This document shows positions 39,159 to 49,145 of a stretch of DNA of 64,000 nt, piece by piece. Made by a program: the position numbers and the translations under genes. This DNA comes from Rheinheimera sp. MMS21-TC3 (GTDB lineage Bacteria; Pseudomonadota; Gammaproteobacteria; Enterobacterales; Alteromonadaceae). The notes beneath the pieces were generated by a model. It was not told the DNA's origin. It ran no database searches and saw only the letters and a program-made list of their open reading frames with translations. Where the stretch lies: the NCBI RefSeq assembly GCF_032229285.1, contig NZ_CP135084.1:62001-126000 (forward strand). The letters run 5' to 3'. The first letter of the stretch is position 1, and the number at the start of each line of letters is the position of its first letter.

Positions 39159-40004
39159 TTAGTATAATAAACTATAGAGTTTACGGCGGTACGCCGTTGC
39201 CACGCTATCCCCTTTAGGTAATGCAGCTAAAATATCTAAGTATAGTTTTTTACTGGCGCCAAAATTTAAATCTTGCTGCAAAATACTCAGTAAAAGAGTT
39301 AATGCTTCTTCAGAACGCTGTACTGCTTGGTATTGCACGGCAAGTTGCTCTTTTAAGCTAAAATTATCAGGATCCGCAGCTAAATTAGCTTCTAAAGCTT
39401 TAATTTCCGGTGAGTCGGCAGCTTCTTTGGCTAACTCAATTTTAGCTTGGACCGATTTAAATAAAGAATCTTGATCAGCAAGCTTTATCTCAGCTAATAG
39501 CATTTCTGCTTGTGGTATCTGACCTAAACTCACAGCGGTATCGGCTAACCATAACTTAATGTCAACCCGCTCTGGCGCTAGCAGTAAAGCTTGCTTTAAA
39601 AATGGATAGGCTTCTTGGTAGTTTTGCTCTGCTAAATAAGCTTCAGCCTGCTGCAGTAAGCTATCTTCTGGCTTAGGTAAATAAGCACTTAACTTAGCTA
39701 AAATAGCCTCTTCAGTTTCTACACCGGCAAAACCATCAACCGGCTTACCCTCTTTAATCATCATAACCGTTGGTAGTGACTGGACACCAAACTGCATAGC
39801 TAAATCTTGTTGGCTATCGCAATCGACTTTAGCTAACACTAACTGTTGTGGGTATTGCTGAACAATTCGCTCTAATATTGGCGTTAATTGCTTACAACCT
39901 TCACTACGGGCTGACCAAAATTGAAATAATACTAACTTGTGCTGTGATGCATCTAGCACCTCGCGGGCGTTGTTCATGCTTACATCAATAATTGAAGGCG
40001 TCAT
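39159..40004 (-). CDS. cnoX: Chaperedoxin CnoX (YbbN)
   Basis: A 281-residue protein with an N-terminal thioredoxin fold (residues 1-110) and C-terminal tetratricopeptide repeats (about 115-280). The active-site position reads WSARSEGCKQL, so only the second cysteine is present, as in E. coli CnoX (SQHC); this type holds clients under oxidative stress and passes them to GroEL and DnaK rather than reducing disulfides. Cis-proline motif SLPTVMMIKEG is present. Confidence 0.92.
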   Translation of the reverse strand: MTPSIIDVSMNNAREVLDASQHKLVLFQFWSARSEGCKQLTPILERIVQQYPQQLVLAKVDCDSQQDLAMQFGVQSLPTVMMIKEGKPVDGFAGVETEEAILAKLSAYLPKPEDSLLQQAEAYLAEQNYQEAYPFLKQALLLAPERVDIKLWLADTAVSLGQIPQAEMLLAEIKLADQDSLFKSVQAKIELAKEAADSPEIKALEANLAADPDNFSLKEQLAVQYQAVQRSEEALTLLLSILQQDLNFGASKKLYLDILAALPKGDSVATAYRRKLYSLLY

Positions 40005-40218
40005 AAAAGCTTATATCCTGTGAAATAAAATATGTATTACTGCTAGTACTATGTGGGTGCAAAGCCTAGTTTACAAGCTTATGCTTGTTGTCATTTATGC
40101 CGATATTAGCTAACTAGTTCCTTTCTAAAAAGATGCTTCACAAATTTCTTAATATCAATCTTGGCAATCAATACTAGATGTTTCATACTGTATTTAGAAT
40201 ATTTTTGCCGAGATAACC

Positions 40219-40488
40219 ATGAGTGATGATGAACAGCTAGACCAAGCTATGCTATTTGAAGTGGTAGAAAATCAACTAGCTGATAAGTATCCTAAACAAG
40301 TTACCGCAACCCTAATGCGCTTATGTATGACAGGCAATAGCCGCGATGAAGCGATAGAACTTATTGCTTGCGCCTTAGCACCAGAAATGATTGATGTTAT
40401 TGAGCATCAAAAAGACTTTAATTTAGAGCGTTATATTGCCCACTTAGAGCTATTGCCACAAACACCTTGGTTAGACGAGGAAGAATAA
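40219..40488 (+). CDS. Small acidic protein of unknown function
   Basis: An 89-residue acidic helical protein (MSDDEQLDQAMLFEVVENQL and onwards, ending LPQTPWLDEEE). I do not recognise the family. It overlaps the next gene by one base (TAATG), so the two are co-translated. Its coding character fits the region. Confidence 0.72.
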   Translation: MSDDEQLDQAMLFEVVENQLADKYPKQVTATLMRLCMTGNSRDEAIELIACALAPEMIDVIEHQKDFNLERYIAHLELLPQTPWLDEEE

Positions 40489-40736
40489 TGAGCGCAGCAA
40501 CAGTACAACACCAACCCGAGCAGCAACGTTTTGTGCTACAACTAGACGGCCATCAAGCTGTGCTCGATTATCAGTTACAGCAAAACGATATCAACTTTAA
40601 CCACACTTTTGTACCGCCGGAATTTCGTGGTAAAGGCTTAGCCGAAAAGCTAGTAAAAGCCGGTCTCAGCTGGGCTGAACAGCAAGACTACACTATTCAC
40701 GCCAGCTGTAGCTATGTGCAACGCTTTTTAAGCTAA
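40488..40736 (+). CDS. Small GNAT-like N-acetyltransferase
   Basis: An 82-residue protein of the short GCN5-related type (YjdJ/COG2388). VLDYQLQQNDINFNHTFVPP is followed by the acetyl-CoA loop EFRGKGLAEKLVKAGLSWA and CSYVQRFL. Start is the ATG at 40488, overlapping the stop of the gene before. Substrate unknown. Confidence 0.85.
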   Translation: MSAATVQHQPEQQRFVLQLDGHQAVLDYQLQQNDINFNHTFVPPEFRGKGLAEKLVKAGLSWAEQQDYTIHASCSYVQRFLS

Positions 40737-40781
40737 ATAAGCCACCTCACTTATGTTAGTGCAAGGTTTCCTGCTTTGAGC

Positions 40782-42386
40782 TTATTCTGCCGTTAAAAAT
40801 GTTTGATAACTATGATTATGACTTACTAACTGATACTGGTAGCCTAAAGCCTGTAAGTACTGCTTAATTTCGTCATGGCTAGCCACTTCAAAACCGGCTA
40901 ATACATCTCCGGTTGCGGCACCATGGTTACGATAATGAAATAAACTAATATTAAAATTATCACCTAAAGTATTTAAGAAGTTCATTAAAGCACTAGGGTA
41001 CTCAGGAAAATGAAACTGATACACTTGCTCTTGCAGCTTTCTAGGTGGGATACCGCCAACCATATACCTAACATGCTGCTTTGCTAGCTCATCGTCCGAT
41101 AAATCTTGATAATCATAACCGCCATCAGTCAAGAGTTGCTTAACCGTATCTAGCTCTGTTTGGCCATAGCGTAACTTAATGCCCACAAAGATATGGGCTT
41201 TATCATCATCGGCATAACGGTAATTAAACTCGGTAATAGCTCGGCCGCCTATAGTCTGGCAAAAACGTTTAAAGCTGCCTTTGCGTTCTGGAATTGCCAC
41301 AGCAAAGACTGCCTCTTTTTTCTCACCTAGCTCACAACGTTCTGATACATAGCGTAAGGTATCAAAATTTAAATTAGCGCCACTTAACACAGCGGCTAAT
41401 TGCTGCGGCTGTACCTGCTGCTCTGGTTGCAATTGCTGACAATACTTTTTTAAGCCAGCTAAAGCTAAAGCACCAGCAGGCTCTGCTACAGCTCGTAAGT
41501 CTTCAAAAATATCTTTAATAGCTGCACAAATCTCATCGCTAGTGACTGTTATAACTTGATCGCAAAAACGACGAGCTAAATTAAAGTTTTCAGTACCAAT
41601 GCGCTTAACGGCCACACCATCAGCAAATAAGCCCACTCGCTCTAAAGTAACTGGCTGGCCAGCCGCTAGCGCCGCTTGTAAACAAGCAGCATCTTCGGGT
41701 TCAACGCCTATTACCCGCACATTAGGCTGAATCGCTTTAATATACACCGCCATACCAGCAAGCAAACCACCGCCGCCAACAGGAATAAATACGGTATCTA
41801 ATTTGTTGTGTTGGCTTAGTAGCTCTTTAGCTACTGTACCTTGGCCGGCTATAACATCGGCATCATCAAAGGGTGGAATATAGATAGCGCCTTGAGTATT
41901 AGCTAGGTTAATGGCATAAGCATTGGCTTCATCAAAAGCTGTACCATGCAAAACTACATTGCCGCCAAGACCTTTAACAGCGGCAACTTTGATTTCGGGC
42001 GTAGTAATAGGCATAACAATAGTCGCTTTTAAGCCTAGCTTACTGGCAGATAGCGCTACACCTTGAGCATGATTACCTGCCGATGCACAAACTACGGCAC
42101 TGCTTGTATTTTGTTGCTGTACTTTATGTAATTTATTAAAAGCACCACGCAATTTGAATGAGAATACTGGCTGTTTATCTTCTCGCTTTAATAGCACCTT
42201 ATGGCCTAAGCGTTGACTTAGTTTTGCCATATCATCTAAAGGTGTTTCTACCGCAGCTTGGTATACTGGTGACAGCAAAATTTCACGTAAATACTGCTGC
42301 ATTAGCTCAGCATCTGTTTTAAAACTAGTATTAGCGCCAGAAATTGATTCATGAACCTGTTGTTTTACCACTGCTAGATTTCTCAT
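40782..42386 (-). CDS. ilvA: Threonine ammonia-lyase, biosynthetic
   Basis: A 534-residue PLP enzyme that makes 2-ketobutyrate from threonine, the first step to isoleucine. The catalytic domain has the PLP lysine in SFKLRGAFNKL, ASAGNHAQGVAL and PVGGGGLLAGMAVY. Two ACT-like regulatory domains fill about residues 350-534, so isoleucine feedback is expected. It is slightly longer than E. coli IlvA because of an N-terminal extension. Last gene of ilvGMDA. Confidence 0.96.
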   Translation of the reverse strand: MRNLAVVKQQVHESISGANTSFKTDAELMQQYLREILLSPVYQAAVETPLDDMAKLSQRLGHKVLLKREDKQPVFSFKLRGAFNKLHKVQQQNTSSAVVCASAGNHAQGVALSASKLGLKATIVMPITTPEIKVAAVKGLGGNVVLHGTAFDEANAYAINLANTQGAIYIPPFDDADVIAGQGTVAKELLSQHNKLDTVFIPVGGGGLLAGMAVYIKAIQPNVRVIGVEPEDAACLQAALAAGQPVTLERVGLFADGVAVKRIGTENFNLARRFCDQVITVTSDEICAAIKDIFEDLRAVAEPAGALALAGLKKYCQQLQPEQQVQPQQLAAVLSGANLNFDTLRYVSERCELGEKKEAVFAVAIPERKGSFKRFCQTIGGRAITEFNYRYADDDKAHIFVGIKLRYGQTELDTVKQLLTDGGYDYQDLSDDELAKQHVRYMVGGIPPRKLQEQVYQFHFPEYPSALMNFLNTLGDNFNISLFHYRNHGAATGDVLAGFEVASHDEIKQYLQALGYQYQLVSHNHSYQTFLTAE

Positions 42387-42412
42387 TGTTGCTCCACTGC
42401 TTGGTTAAATTA

Positions 42413-44278
42413 CTAGCGACTATTAGTTAGTTGTTCTAGTTTAGCTAGATCGCGTACTGCACCTTTATCTGCGCTGCTAGCCAATAAGGCATACGCTTTT
42501 AAAGCATTACTGACAATACGTTGCCGGTTTTCTGGCTTCCAGGCTTGCTTGCCTTTGCTTTGCATGGCGGTACGTCGCTTAGCTAGAGCCTGATCGCTAA
42601 TGGCAATAGCAATTTTACGCTGTGGAATATCAATTTCTATAACATCGCCTTCTTCTACTAAAGCAATGGCGCCACCGCTAGCAGCTTCTGGCGAAACATG
42701 GCCAATTGATAAGCCTGAGGTACCACCAGAAAAACGACCATCGGTAATTAAGGCGCAAACTTTACCTAAACCCATAGATTTTAAATAGCTGGTTGGGTAC
42801 AGCATTTCTTGCATACCTGGCCCGCCTTTAGGGCCTTCATAACGAATAATTACCGCATCACCAGCAATTATTTTGCCCGCTAAAATTGCAGCAACAGCGT
42901 CATCTTGGCTTTCAAACACTCTAGCACGACCGGTAAAGACTAAATTTTCTGGCTCAACGCCAGCGGTTTTCACAATACAGCCTTGTGGCGCTATATTGCC
43001 AAATAGAACAGCTAGTCCACCATCTTGAGAGTAAGCATGGGCTTGACTGCGAATACAACCAGCAACACGATCATCGTCTAAGCTGGGGTAGCGACAGCTT
43101 TGCGAAAAAGCTTGGGTAGTACGAATGCCTGCAGGCCCTGCAAGATACATCTGTTTAGCGGCATCAGTTGCTGTTGAGGCAATATCCCACTCTGCCAATA
43201 CGGCAGCTAAATTCTTACCTGATACATGCGGCGTATTCGCATTCAGTAAACCTGCTCGATTAAGCTCGGCTAAAATAGCCATTACGCCACCAGCACGATG
43301 CACATCCTCCATATGATATTTAGGTGTAGAAGGCGCTACTTTACATAAGTGCGGCACTATCCGAGATAACCGGTCAATATCGGCCATGGTAAAGTCAACT
43401 TCGGCTTCTATTGCCGCGGCCAATAAATGCAGCACCGTATTAGTTGAACCGCCCATGGCAATATCTAGCATCATGGCGTTTTCAAAAGCAGTTTTATTGG
43501 CAATATTACGCGGTAATGCACTGGCATCATCTTGTTGGTACCAGCGATTACACAACTCCATGATCCGATAGCCAGCTTGCACAAATAACTGTTTACGATC
43601 GGCATGAGTGGCTAATAAAGAGCCATTGCCTGGTTGTGCCAAACCTAAGGCTTCAATCAAGCAGTTCATAGAATTAGCCGTAAACATGCCCGAACAACTA
43701 CCACAAGTTGGGCATGCACTTTTTTCTATAGCATCGCTATCTTGATCAGAAATAGCAGGATCGGCCGCTGATACCATGGCATCGACTAAGTCTAGCTTGA
43801 TAATTTGATCTGACAGCTTGGTTTTGCCTGCTTCCATAGGGCCACCCGATATAAAAATAGCCGGCACATTTAAACGCAACGCTGCCATTAACATACCAGG
43901 GGTGATTTTATCGCAGTTAGAAATACAGACAATGGCATCGGCGCAATGGGCATTAACCATATATTCTACTGAGTCCGCAATTAGCTCGCGTGAGGGTAAG
44001 CTATACAACATACCACCATGGCCCATAGCAATACCGTCATCTACAGCAATAGTATTAAACTCTTTAGCTATACCGCCAGCTTCAGCAATACTGGCAGCAA
44101 CCAACTTACCTAAATCGCGCAAATGGACATGGCCAGGTACAAATTCACAAAATGAGTTCACCACAGCAATAATAGGCTTACCAAAATCAGTATCTTTTAC
44201 TCCTGTCGCGCGCCAGAGCGCCCGCGCTCCTGCCATATTGCGGCCTTCAGTAACAGTGGCGGATCGTAATTTTGGCAT
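42413..44278 (-). CDS. ilvD: Dihydroxy-acid dehydratase
   Basis: A 621-residue Fe-S enzyme of the IlvD/Edd family, acting in valine and isoleucine synthesis. Cluster and signature motifs: [36 protein letters not shown] and, near the C-terminus, [19 protein letters not shown]. Length is normal. It sits between ilvM and ilvA; ilvE, which lies here in E. coli, is absent. Confidence 0.97.
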   Translation of the reverse strand: MPKLRSATVTEGRNMAGARALWRATGVKDTDFGKPIIAVVNSFCEFVPGHVHLRDLGKLVAASIAEAGGIAKEFNTIAVDDGIAMGHGGMLYSLPSRELIADSVEYMVNAHCADAIVCISNCDKITPGMLMAALRLNVPAIFISGGPMEAGKTKLSDQIIKLDLVDAMVSAADPAISDQDSDAIEKSACPTCGSCSGMFTANSMNCLIEALGLAQPGNGSLLATHADRKQLFVQAGYRIMELCNRWYQQDDASALPRNIANKTAFENAMMLDIAMGGSTNTVLHLLAAAIEAEVDFTMADIDRLSRIVPHLCKVAPSTPKYHMEDVHRAGGVMAILAELNRAGLLNANTPHVSGKNLAAVLAEWDIASTATDAAKQMYLAGPAGIRTTQAFSQSCRYPSLDDDRVAGCIRSQAHAYSQDGGLAVLFGNIAPQGCIVKTAGVEPENLVFTGRARVFESQDDAVAAILAGKIIAGDAVIIRYEGPKGGPGMQEMLYPTSYLKSMGLGKVCALITDGRFSGGTSGLSIGHVSPEAASGGAIALVEEGDVIEIDIPQRKIAIAISDQALAKRRTAMQSKGKQAWKPENRQRIVSNALKAYALLASSADKGAVRDLAKLEQLTNSR

Positions 44279-44320
44279 AGCAGTGACACTCCGTAATAGT
44301 TTTAAAAATAAGTTATAAAG

Positions 44321-44575
44321 TTATGCTTGTAGCATTGCTAAATTGGCAGAGGCCAAGTCTAACTGCTTAATATCATGCAGTTTATTTAACTGGCTAGTTA
44401 GAAGCTGAATAGGTTTATCGCTACTTACTGTTAAGGTTATTTCTAGCCCTGAGCTATTTGCTTGAGTGTTAAACTCTAAACCCAAAAGCTGGTAACCACG
44501 GTAACGGGTTACTTGCAATAAGCGTTCGATAACAGCAGGTGTATTGGTCGCGGTAATATTAAGTGTATGCAGCAT
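44321..44575 (-). CDS. ilvM: Acetolactate synthase II small subunit
   Basis: An 84-residue ACT-domain protein, the regulatory subunit paired with IlvG. LNITATNTPAVIERLLQVTRYRGYQL is the ACT start. It overlaps the stop of ilvG by one base, so the subunits are translated together. Confidence 0.92.
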   Translation of the reverse strand: MLHTLNITATNTPAVIERLLQVTRYRGYQLLGLEFNTQANSSGLEITLTVSSDKPIQLLTSQLNKLHDIKQLDLASANLAMLQA

Positions 44576-46227
44576 TAGTTTGCCTCCATTAACATATCTT
44601 CATTGCCGGCCCCAGGCGGTACTAAAGGCCAAACGTTATCTTGCTCATCTATAGATACATGCAGTAAGTAAGCTCCTGGCCATGCAAACATGGCTTCTAA
44701 AGCATCTGCTACTTCTTCTTTACGGCTAATACGATGCCCTGGGATAGCAAAAGCTGCGGCTAATGCAACAAAATCAGGGTTATCGGATAAGTCAGTTTCA
44801 CTGTAGCGCTCATTAAAAAATAACTGCTGCCATTGCTTTACCATGCCTAAACGCTGGTTATCGATAATGACAATTTTGACCGGTAAGCGAAAACGCTTAA
44901 TAGTTGCCAATTCTTGAACATTCATCATAAAAGAGCCATCGCCAGATACCGTAATTACGGTGTCGCTGGGTCGGGCTAACTTGGCGCCAATAGCAGCAGG
45001 TAGGCCAAAGCCCATAGTGCCTAAGCCACCGCTAGATAAATGATTACGGGGATTATCAAAACGCATATGCTGCGCTACCCACATTTGATGTTGGCCAACA
45101 TCACAGCTGATTACAGTATTATCCGGCATGCGCTCACTTAATTGCTTTAATAATAAAGGGGCATAAATACGCTCACCGGGATGGTCATAGCGCCAGCCAT
45201 GTTGCTGTTTTAATGCTAAGCAATGCGTTAACCAGTCTTGACAGTTTGTTTGGCTGCTAATTGCTGGCAATATTTGCTTCATATCACCCAATAAAGCGAC
45301 ATCGGCAAACCGAACCTTATTAATTTCAGCCGGATCAATATCGACATGTATTACTTTAGCGCCAGCAGCAAACTTGTCTAAATTTCCAGTAACTCGATCA
45401 TCAAAACGTGCACCTAAACAGATTAATAAATCACATTGTTGTACCGCTAAATTTGCCGCTTGGGTGCCATGCATACCCAGCATACCTAAATAATACGGGT
45501 CATCTTTAGCAACAGAACCCATGGCTTTTAGTGTTGTTACCGATGGCATAGCATTAGCATGTAAAAACTGCTGTAACTCTGGCATAGCATCGGCCATATG
45601 CAGGCCACCACCAATATACGCCATCGGCCGTTTAGCTTGACTAATTAACTCGCGTGCTTTGGCGGCATTGGCAAGAGATGTTGACGTAACACCTGGGCTT
45701 GTTGTTACTGCAGTAAGATCAACGGCACTGGCAGTTGCTAATTGAATATCTTTAGGAATGTCTACTAACACTGGGCCAGGACGACCGGAGCAAGCCACAG
45801 TAAAGGCTTGTTGCAAGGTGCTAGCTAGTTCATCAACATGGCGCACCATATAACTATGTTTAGTCACCGCTAAACTTAAACCTAATACATCTACCTCTTG
45901 AAAGGCATCAGAGCCCATGACGGCTTGCGATACTTGGCCGGTAATAGCAACAACAGGCACTGAGTCCAACAAAGCATCAGCCAAGGAGGTAATCAAGTTA
46001 GTGGCCCCGGGCCCTGATGTCGCCATGCAAACGCCAACTTTACCTGAAGACCGCGCATAGCCTACTGCTGAAAATGCTGCACCTTGTTCATGCCGACATA
46101 AATAATGCTTAACATCGCTTTGATACAGAGCGTCATAAATCGGCATAATAGCGCCGCCAGGATAACCAAAAATGGTATCCACACCATGTTGCTGCAGCAC
46201 CTTTAATACCAACTCTGCACCTTTCAT
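44575..46227 (-). CDS. ilvG: Acetolactate synthase II large subunit
   Basis: A 550-residue thiamine-diphosphate enzyme that forms acetolactate or acetohydroxybutyrate. The N-terminal domain has [15 protein letters not shown] and the catalytic Glu in [15 protein letters not shown]; the C-terminal ThDP-binding segment has [16 protein letters not shown] and [16 protein letters not shown]. The frame is complete, unlike the frameshifted ilvG of E. coli K-12. First structural gene after the ilvL leader and attenuator. Confidence 0.97.
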   Translation of the reverse strand: MKGAELVLKVLQQHGVDTIFGYPGGAIMPIYDALYQSDVKHYLCRHEQGAAFSAVGYARSSGKVGVCMATSGPGATNLITSLADALLDSVPVVAITGQVSQAVMGSDAFQEVDVLGLSLAVTKHSYMVRHVDELASTLQQAFTVACSGRPGPVLVDIPKDIQLATASAVDLTAVTTSPGVTSTSLANAAKARELISQAKRPMAYIGGGLHMADAMPELQQFLHANAMPSVTTLKAMGSVAKDDPYYLGMLGMHGTQAANLAVQQCDLLICLGARFDDRVTGNLDKFAAGAKVIHVDIDPAEINKVRFADVALLGDMKQILPAISSQTNCQDWLTHCLALKQQHGWRYDHPGERIYAPLLLKQLSERMPDNTVISCDVGQHQMWVAQHMRFDNPRNHLSSGGLGTMGFGLPAAIGAKLARPSDTVITVSGDGSFMMNVQELATIKRFRLPVKIVIIDNQRLGMVKQWQQLFFNERYSETDLSDNPDFVALAAAFAIPGHRISRKEEVADALEAMFAWPGAYLLHVSIDEQDNVWPLVPPGAGNEDMLMEAN

Positions 46228-46275
46228 TGTCTTACCCTCTTCCTGTTATTAACATTATTTTTACCCTAAAACGAA

Positions 46276-46307
46276 AAAACCCCCGATTCTTACGAAGCGG
46301 GGGTTTT
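46276..46307 (-). terminator. ilv operon attenuator
   Basis: AAAACCCCCG (46276-46285) pairs with CGGGGGTTTT (46298-46307), with TTC/GAA extending the stem inward, and a T-run on the minus strand. It lies between ilvL and ilvG. Confidence 0.92.
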
Positions 46308-46323
46308 GGAAAAGCAAATTATG

Positions 46324-46416
46324 CTAGTTTATTTTTTCCAAATACGCGCCCCCGCGGCGACTAATAATCACCACGACGACGAGGACAATAATATTTAGAA
46401 TGGTAGCTAAACGCAT
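46324..46416 (-). CDS. ilvL: ilv operon leader peptide
   Basis: A 30-codon frame, M-R-L-A-T-I-L-N-I-I-V-L-V-V-V-V-I-I-S-R-R, ending in TAG at 46326-46324. Twelve of residues 6-18 are Ile, Leu or Val, the amino acids made by the operon. A GC-rich terminator and ilvG follow. TAAGAG lies about 8 bases before the ATG. This is the standard form of a multivalent attenuation leader. Confidence 0.92.
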   Translation of the reverse strand: MRLATILNIIVLVVVVIISRRGGAYLEKIN

Positions 46417-46636
46417 AAAATAACTCTTACTTTTCTAATATTTTAAAATTGAAATAATTTTTTATTTGGCAAAAGTCTACTGTACAGACCGAATTACTAT
46501 TAGAAGTAACCGTCTATTAAAGCAAAGTCAATACTTTTTTTTAAAGGTAGTAAAAAACTAGTTTATAGCTCTAATTTGCACCAACGAGTGTTCTCAACGT
46601 ACACTTAGATTAAGTCTTAATTGGTGAGGTTGTTTT

Positions 46637-46879
46637 GTGGATCAGTTAGAGCTATTTGAGTTGCCTAACCCGTGCATTGGTGTCTGCCAAAGTAATAATC
46701 GAGGCTACTGCCTTGGTTGCTTACGCTCAAGAGAAGAACGCTTTAATTGGCATGCCAAACCAGCCGCTGAGCGTGCTCGTATTTTAAAGCTATTAGCCCA
46801 GCGTAAAATGCGGATAGCCCTTAAAACCAAAAAGCCACAAGATCCACCACTTAACGATGGATCTCTAGATTTATTTTAA
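46637..46879 (+). CDS. DUF1289 family protein
   Basis: An 80-residue protein with the DUF1289 cysteine pattern PCIGVCQSNNRGYCLGCLRS, likely a metal site, followed by EERFNWHAKPAAERARILKL. Starts at GTG 46637, with GGTGAGG a little far upstream. Function unknown. Transcribed away from the ilv leader. Confidence 0.87.
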   Translation: MDQLELFELPNPCIGVCQSNNRGYCLGCLRSREERFNWHAKPAAERARILKLLAQRKMRIALKTKKPQDPPLNDGSLDLF

Positions 46880-46896
46880 TTAAATTACAGTGCTTA

Positions 46897-47142
46897 TTAA
46901 CCGCTTTTTTTCACTAGGCTAATTAAGAACAACAACACTACAGCCCCTACCGTTGCCGTAACTAAAGCTCCAATTAAACCGTAAGACGCTAAGCCCAGCA
47001 TACCAAAAATAAACCCACCCAAAAAAGCGCCAACAATGCCGACAACCATATTACCTAACAGGCCAAAACCTCGCCCTTTCATTATCAAACCTGCCAACCA
47101 ACCCGCTACAGCACCTATAATCAAAAACCATAGAAAATTCAT
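46897..47142 (-). CDS. GlsB/YeaQ/YmgE-family membrane protein
   Basis: An 81-residue Gly-rich membrane protein of the transglycosylase-associated family (three spans). Typical segments: GAVAGWLAGLIMKGRGFGLLGNMVVGIVGA, here with the basic loop KGRGFG. Thought to act in envelope stress. Its start overlaps the stop of the phosphopantetheinyl transferase by 4 bp, an unusual pairing. Confidence 0.9.
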   Translation of the reverse strand: MNFLWFLIIGAVAGWLAGLIMKGRGFGLLGNMVVGIVGAFLGGFIFGMLGLASYGLIGALVTATVGAVVLLFLISLVKKSG

Positions 47143-47717
47143 ATACTAACCTCTTCAATTATGTATTCAGCTTTTTCTTGCTCGCAGCATAAGCAAAGCA
47201 TATATTCAGACAAAAACAAGTATTTGTACTGCATATTTTTTGCTAAAGACTGTTGTAACACCTCTAACAAGGGTGTCGACGTTAATTTGCTATATGCTTC
47301 TGCAGTTGTCCAGCTTTGATAAAAGCCGGTTAAGTTTTCAACGTTAGTCAAGGCTAAATATTCAGCCTTAAAGGATTCAAACTTCCTTGGCTTAACTTGC
47401 TCTATATCTAAGCCTAAACGATGAGCTTTACTTACTGCCACTGCAATAGCTTGGCCGGAATGACTAATAGACAACTGCCAACTTTGCTGGTTAACCTTTA
47501 AAGCTGGTGCTTTATCTGCAGGTAATTCAATGGCAACCTCAGTAGAATTGCAATTATGGTAGCGCTGCAACAATTGCCGCGTTAGCGCACGACCATTACT
47601 AAATTGTAGTGCTCGCTTTTGGCTTAACTTTTGCGCATACTGCCACTCAACATTGGTTAAATATTGACGACACTGCTGTAAAGGTAACAGTTGCAACCGG
47701 TAACTTAGCCAAATCAT
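47139..47717 (-). CDS. 4-prime-phosphopantetheinyl transferase
   Basis: A 192-residue Sfp/AcpT-type enzyme that converts apo acyl carrier proteins to the holo form. Motifs: LSISHSGQAIAVAVS, LGLDIEQVKPRKFE (metal-binding Asp and Glu) and SWTTAEAYSKL. It marks the left border of the pigment cluster, is divergent from it, and would be the natural activator of the three carrier proteins at 50311, 57373 and 57640. Confidence 0.9.
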   Translation of the reverse strand: MIWLSYRLQLLPLQQCRQYLTNVEWQYAQKLSQKRALQFSNGRALTRQLLQRYHNCNSTEVAIELPADKAPALKVNQQSWQLSISHSGQAIAVAVSKAHRLGLDIEQVKPRKFESFKAEYLALTNVENLTGFYQSWTTAEAYSKLTSTPLLEVLQQSLAKNMQYKYLFLSEYMLCLCCEQEKAEYIIEEVSI

Positions 47718-47821
47718 ATTCTTATCCTAGACAAGATTCTCCCTCTCCTTGGTCGCAGCATACCTGCAAACTAGACTAGCTGTCATATCTTTGTTACTCA
47801 GAACTACCGTGACAATACTGG

Positions 47822-48265
47822 ATGTCTGGGGTAAACTTCCAGCTTTTATTTTCTAGGCAAATTAATCTTTTGAATCGTGTCGATTTAGAACAACTATTAC
47901 CCCATAGAGGTGCTGCTCTTTGGCTAGACTCTGTTAGTCATATAGAGTCGACACAGATTATTGGCCAAACAACGGCTAATTGCTTAGCAATGTATGGCCA
48001 ATATAGCCCAAGCTATCTGCTATATGAAGCTGCAGCCCAACTTTGTGCTGTGCACGGCGCTAGTCAATCTAGCCAAGCAAAACAAGCTTATGTTGTTAAA
48101 ATACAAAAACTTAAAGTATATCAAGCTACAACTTCTGCTACTCCTGCTACCTTGCACTGTCAGCTACTTAATCAAAATGGTTTTGGTGCTCAATATCAAT
48201 TTGAAGTAACCCAAGATCAGTGTTTAATTACTGGTAAACTCTTAATGGTTATTGAGCATGCTTAA
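47822..48265 (+). CDS. Hotdog-fold 3-hydroxyacyl-ACP dehydratase-like protein
   Basis: A 147-residue hotdog protein. LEQLLPHRGAALWLDSVSHI fits the ApeP-type dehydratases of aryl-polyene clusters, which have HRxPMLLxD at this place, and SYLLYEAAAQLCAVHG forms the central helix. It would remove water during polyene extension. First gene of the rightward operon, about 100 bp from the divergent transferase gene. Confidence 0.75.
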   Translation: MSGVNFQLLFSRQINLLNRVDLEQLLPHRGAALWLDSVSHIESTQIIGQTTANCLAMYGQYSPSYLLYEAAAQLCAVHGASQSSQAKQAYVVKIQKLKVYQATTSATPATLHCQLLNQNGFGAQYQFEVTQDQCLITGKLLMVIEHA

Positions 48266-49145
48266 GTTATCAGCAGTGTGTTACCGCTATCCAGGCGCCG
48301 ATATTAATGCCTTAGATGATTTAACTTTATCACTGCAAGCTGGAGATATTATTGGCTTACTTGGCGCTAATGGAGCCGGTAAAACCACCTTATTTTCATT
48401 ACTTAGCGGTTTAGCTCAGCCTGTAAGTGGCAAATTAATCTGGCAGCAAAAAACGATGCAGGTTGGATTAATACCACAGCATTTAGCCTTTTATAGCCAA
48501 CTAAGTATTCTAGAGAATCTCAATTTTTTTGCTGATATTTATCAGCTCAAAGGGCCACAACGCCAGCAGCAACTGCAAGCAGTAATTGATGCCTGCAACT
48601 TAGGTTCTAGACTAAAGCAAAAAGCAGCAACTTTATCTGGCGGCTGGCAGCGGCGCTTAAATTTTGCAATTGGCATATTACAACCAGCTGATATTTATCT
48701 ATTTGATGAAGCTACAGTTGGGGTAGATGCCCAATCGCGCCAGCAGTTACTAGCTGCCATTAAGCAACTGGCAGATGCCGGTAAAACCTTGTTATATACT
48801 AGCCATTACCTACAAGAAATTGAGCAAATAGCTAACCGCATCTTGGTATTGCAACAAGGTAAGTTATTACTTGATGTGCCGCTTAGTCAATTTGGCACCG
48901 ACAGCTGGCAACTCTTAGTGCATTGGCCGCAGCAAGTTCCTGCTGGCTGGTTAGCTTTACTAGCAAACTTAGGCTTAACCGAACAACCTTTAGCTTTAGG
49001 TAGTTTAATAAATTTGTCTAATACCGACCAATGGCACAGCTTAAACCAGTTTATAACTGCGCAAACTGTGCAACCAACATTACTTCGCTATGGTAAGCCG
49101 TCACTAGAACAACTGTACTTACATGTTACAGGAGGCCAGCTATGA
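48258..49145 (+). CDS. ABC transporter ATP-binding protein
   Basis: A 295-residue ATPase with Walker A LLGANGAGKTTL, Q loop VGLIPQHLAFYSQL, signature LSGGWQRRLNFA, Walker B IYLFDEATVGVD and H loop TSHYLQE. It belongs to the export-type group paired with ABC-2 permeases. The ATG at 48258 lies inside the end of the dehydratase gene; a TTG six bases earlier is possible. Together with the next gene it would form an exporter for the pigment or a precursor. Confidence 0.93.
   Translation: MLKLSAVCYRYPGADINALDDLTLSLQAGDIIGLLGANGAGKTTLFSLLSGLAQPVSGKLIWQQKTMQVGLIPQHLAFYSQLSILENLNFFADIYQLKGPQRQQQLQAVIDACNLGSRLKQKAATLSGGWQRRLNFAIGILQPADIYLFDEATVGVDAQSRQQLLAAIKQLADAGKTLLYTSHYLQEIEQIANRILVLQQGKLLLDVPLSQFGTDSWQLLVHWPQQVPAGWLALLANLGLTEQPLALGSLINLSNTDQWHSLNQFITAQTVQPTLLRYGKPSLEQLYLHVTGGQL

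Noticed and set aside
39159..40004. Functional thioredoxin
   Set aside because: The active site has only one cysteine (SEGC) and TPR repeats follow, which fits CnoX.
46480..46500. SOS box upstream of ilvL
   Set aside because: CTGTACAG is an 8-bp palindrome without the N8 spacer needed for LexA.
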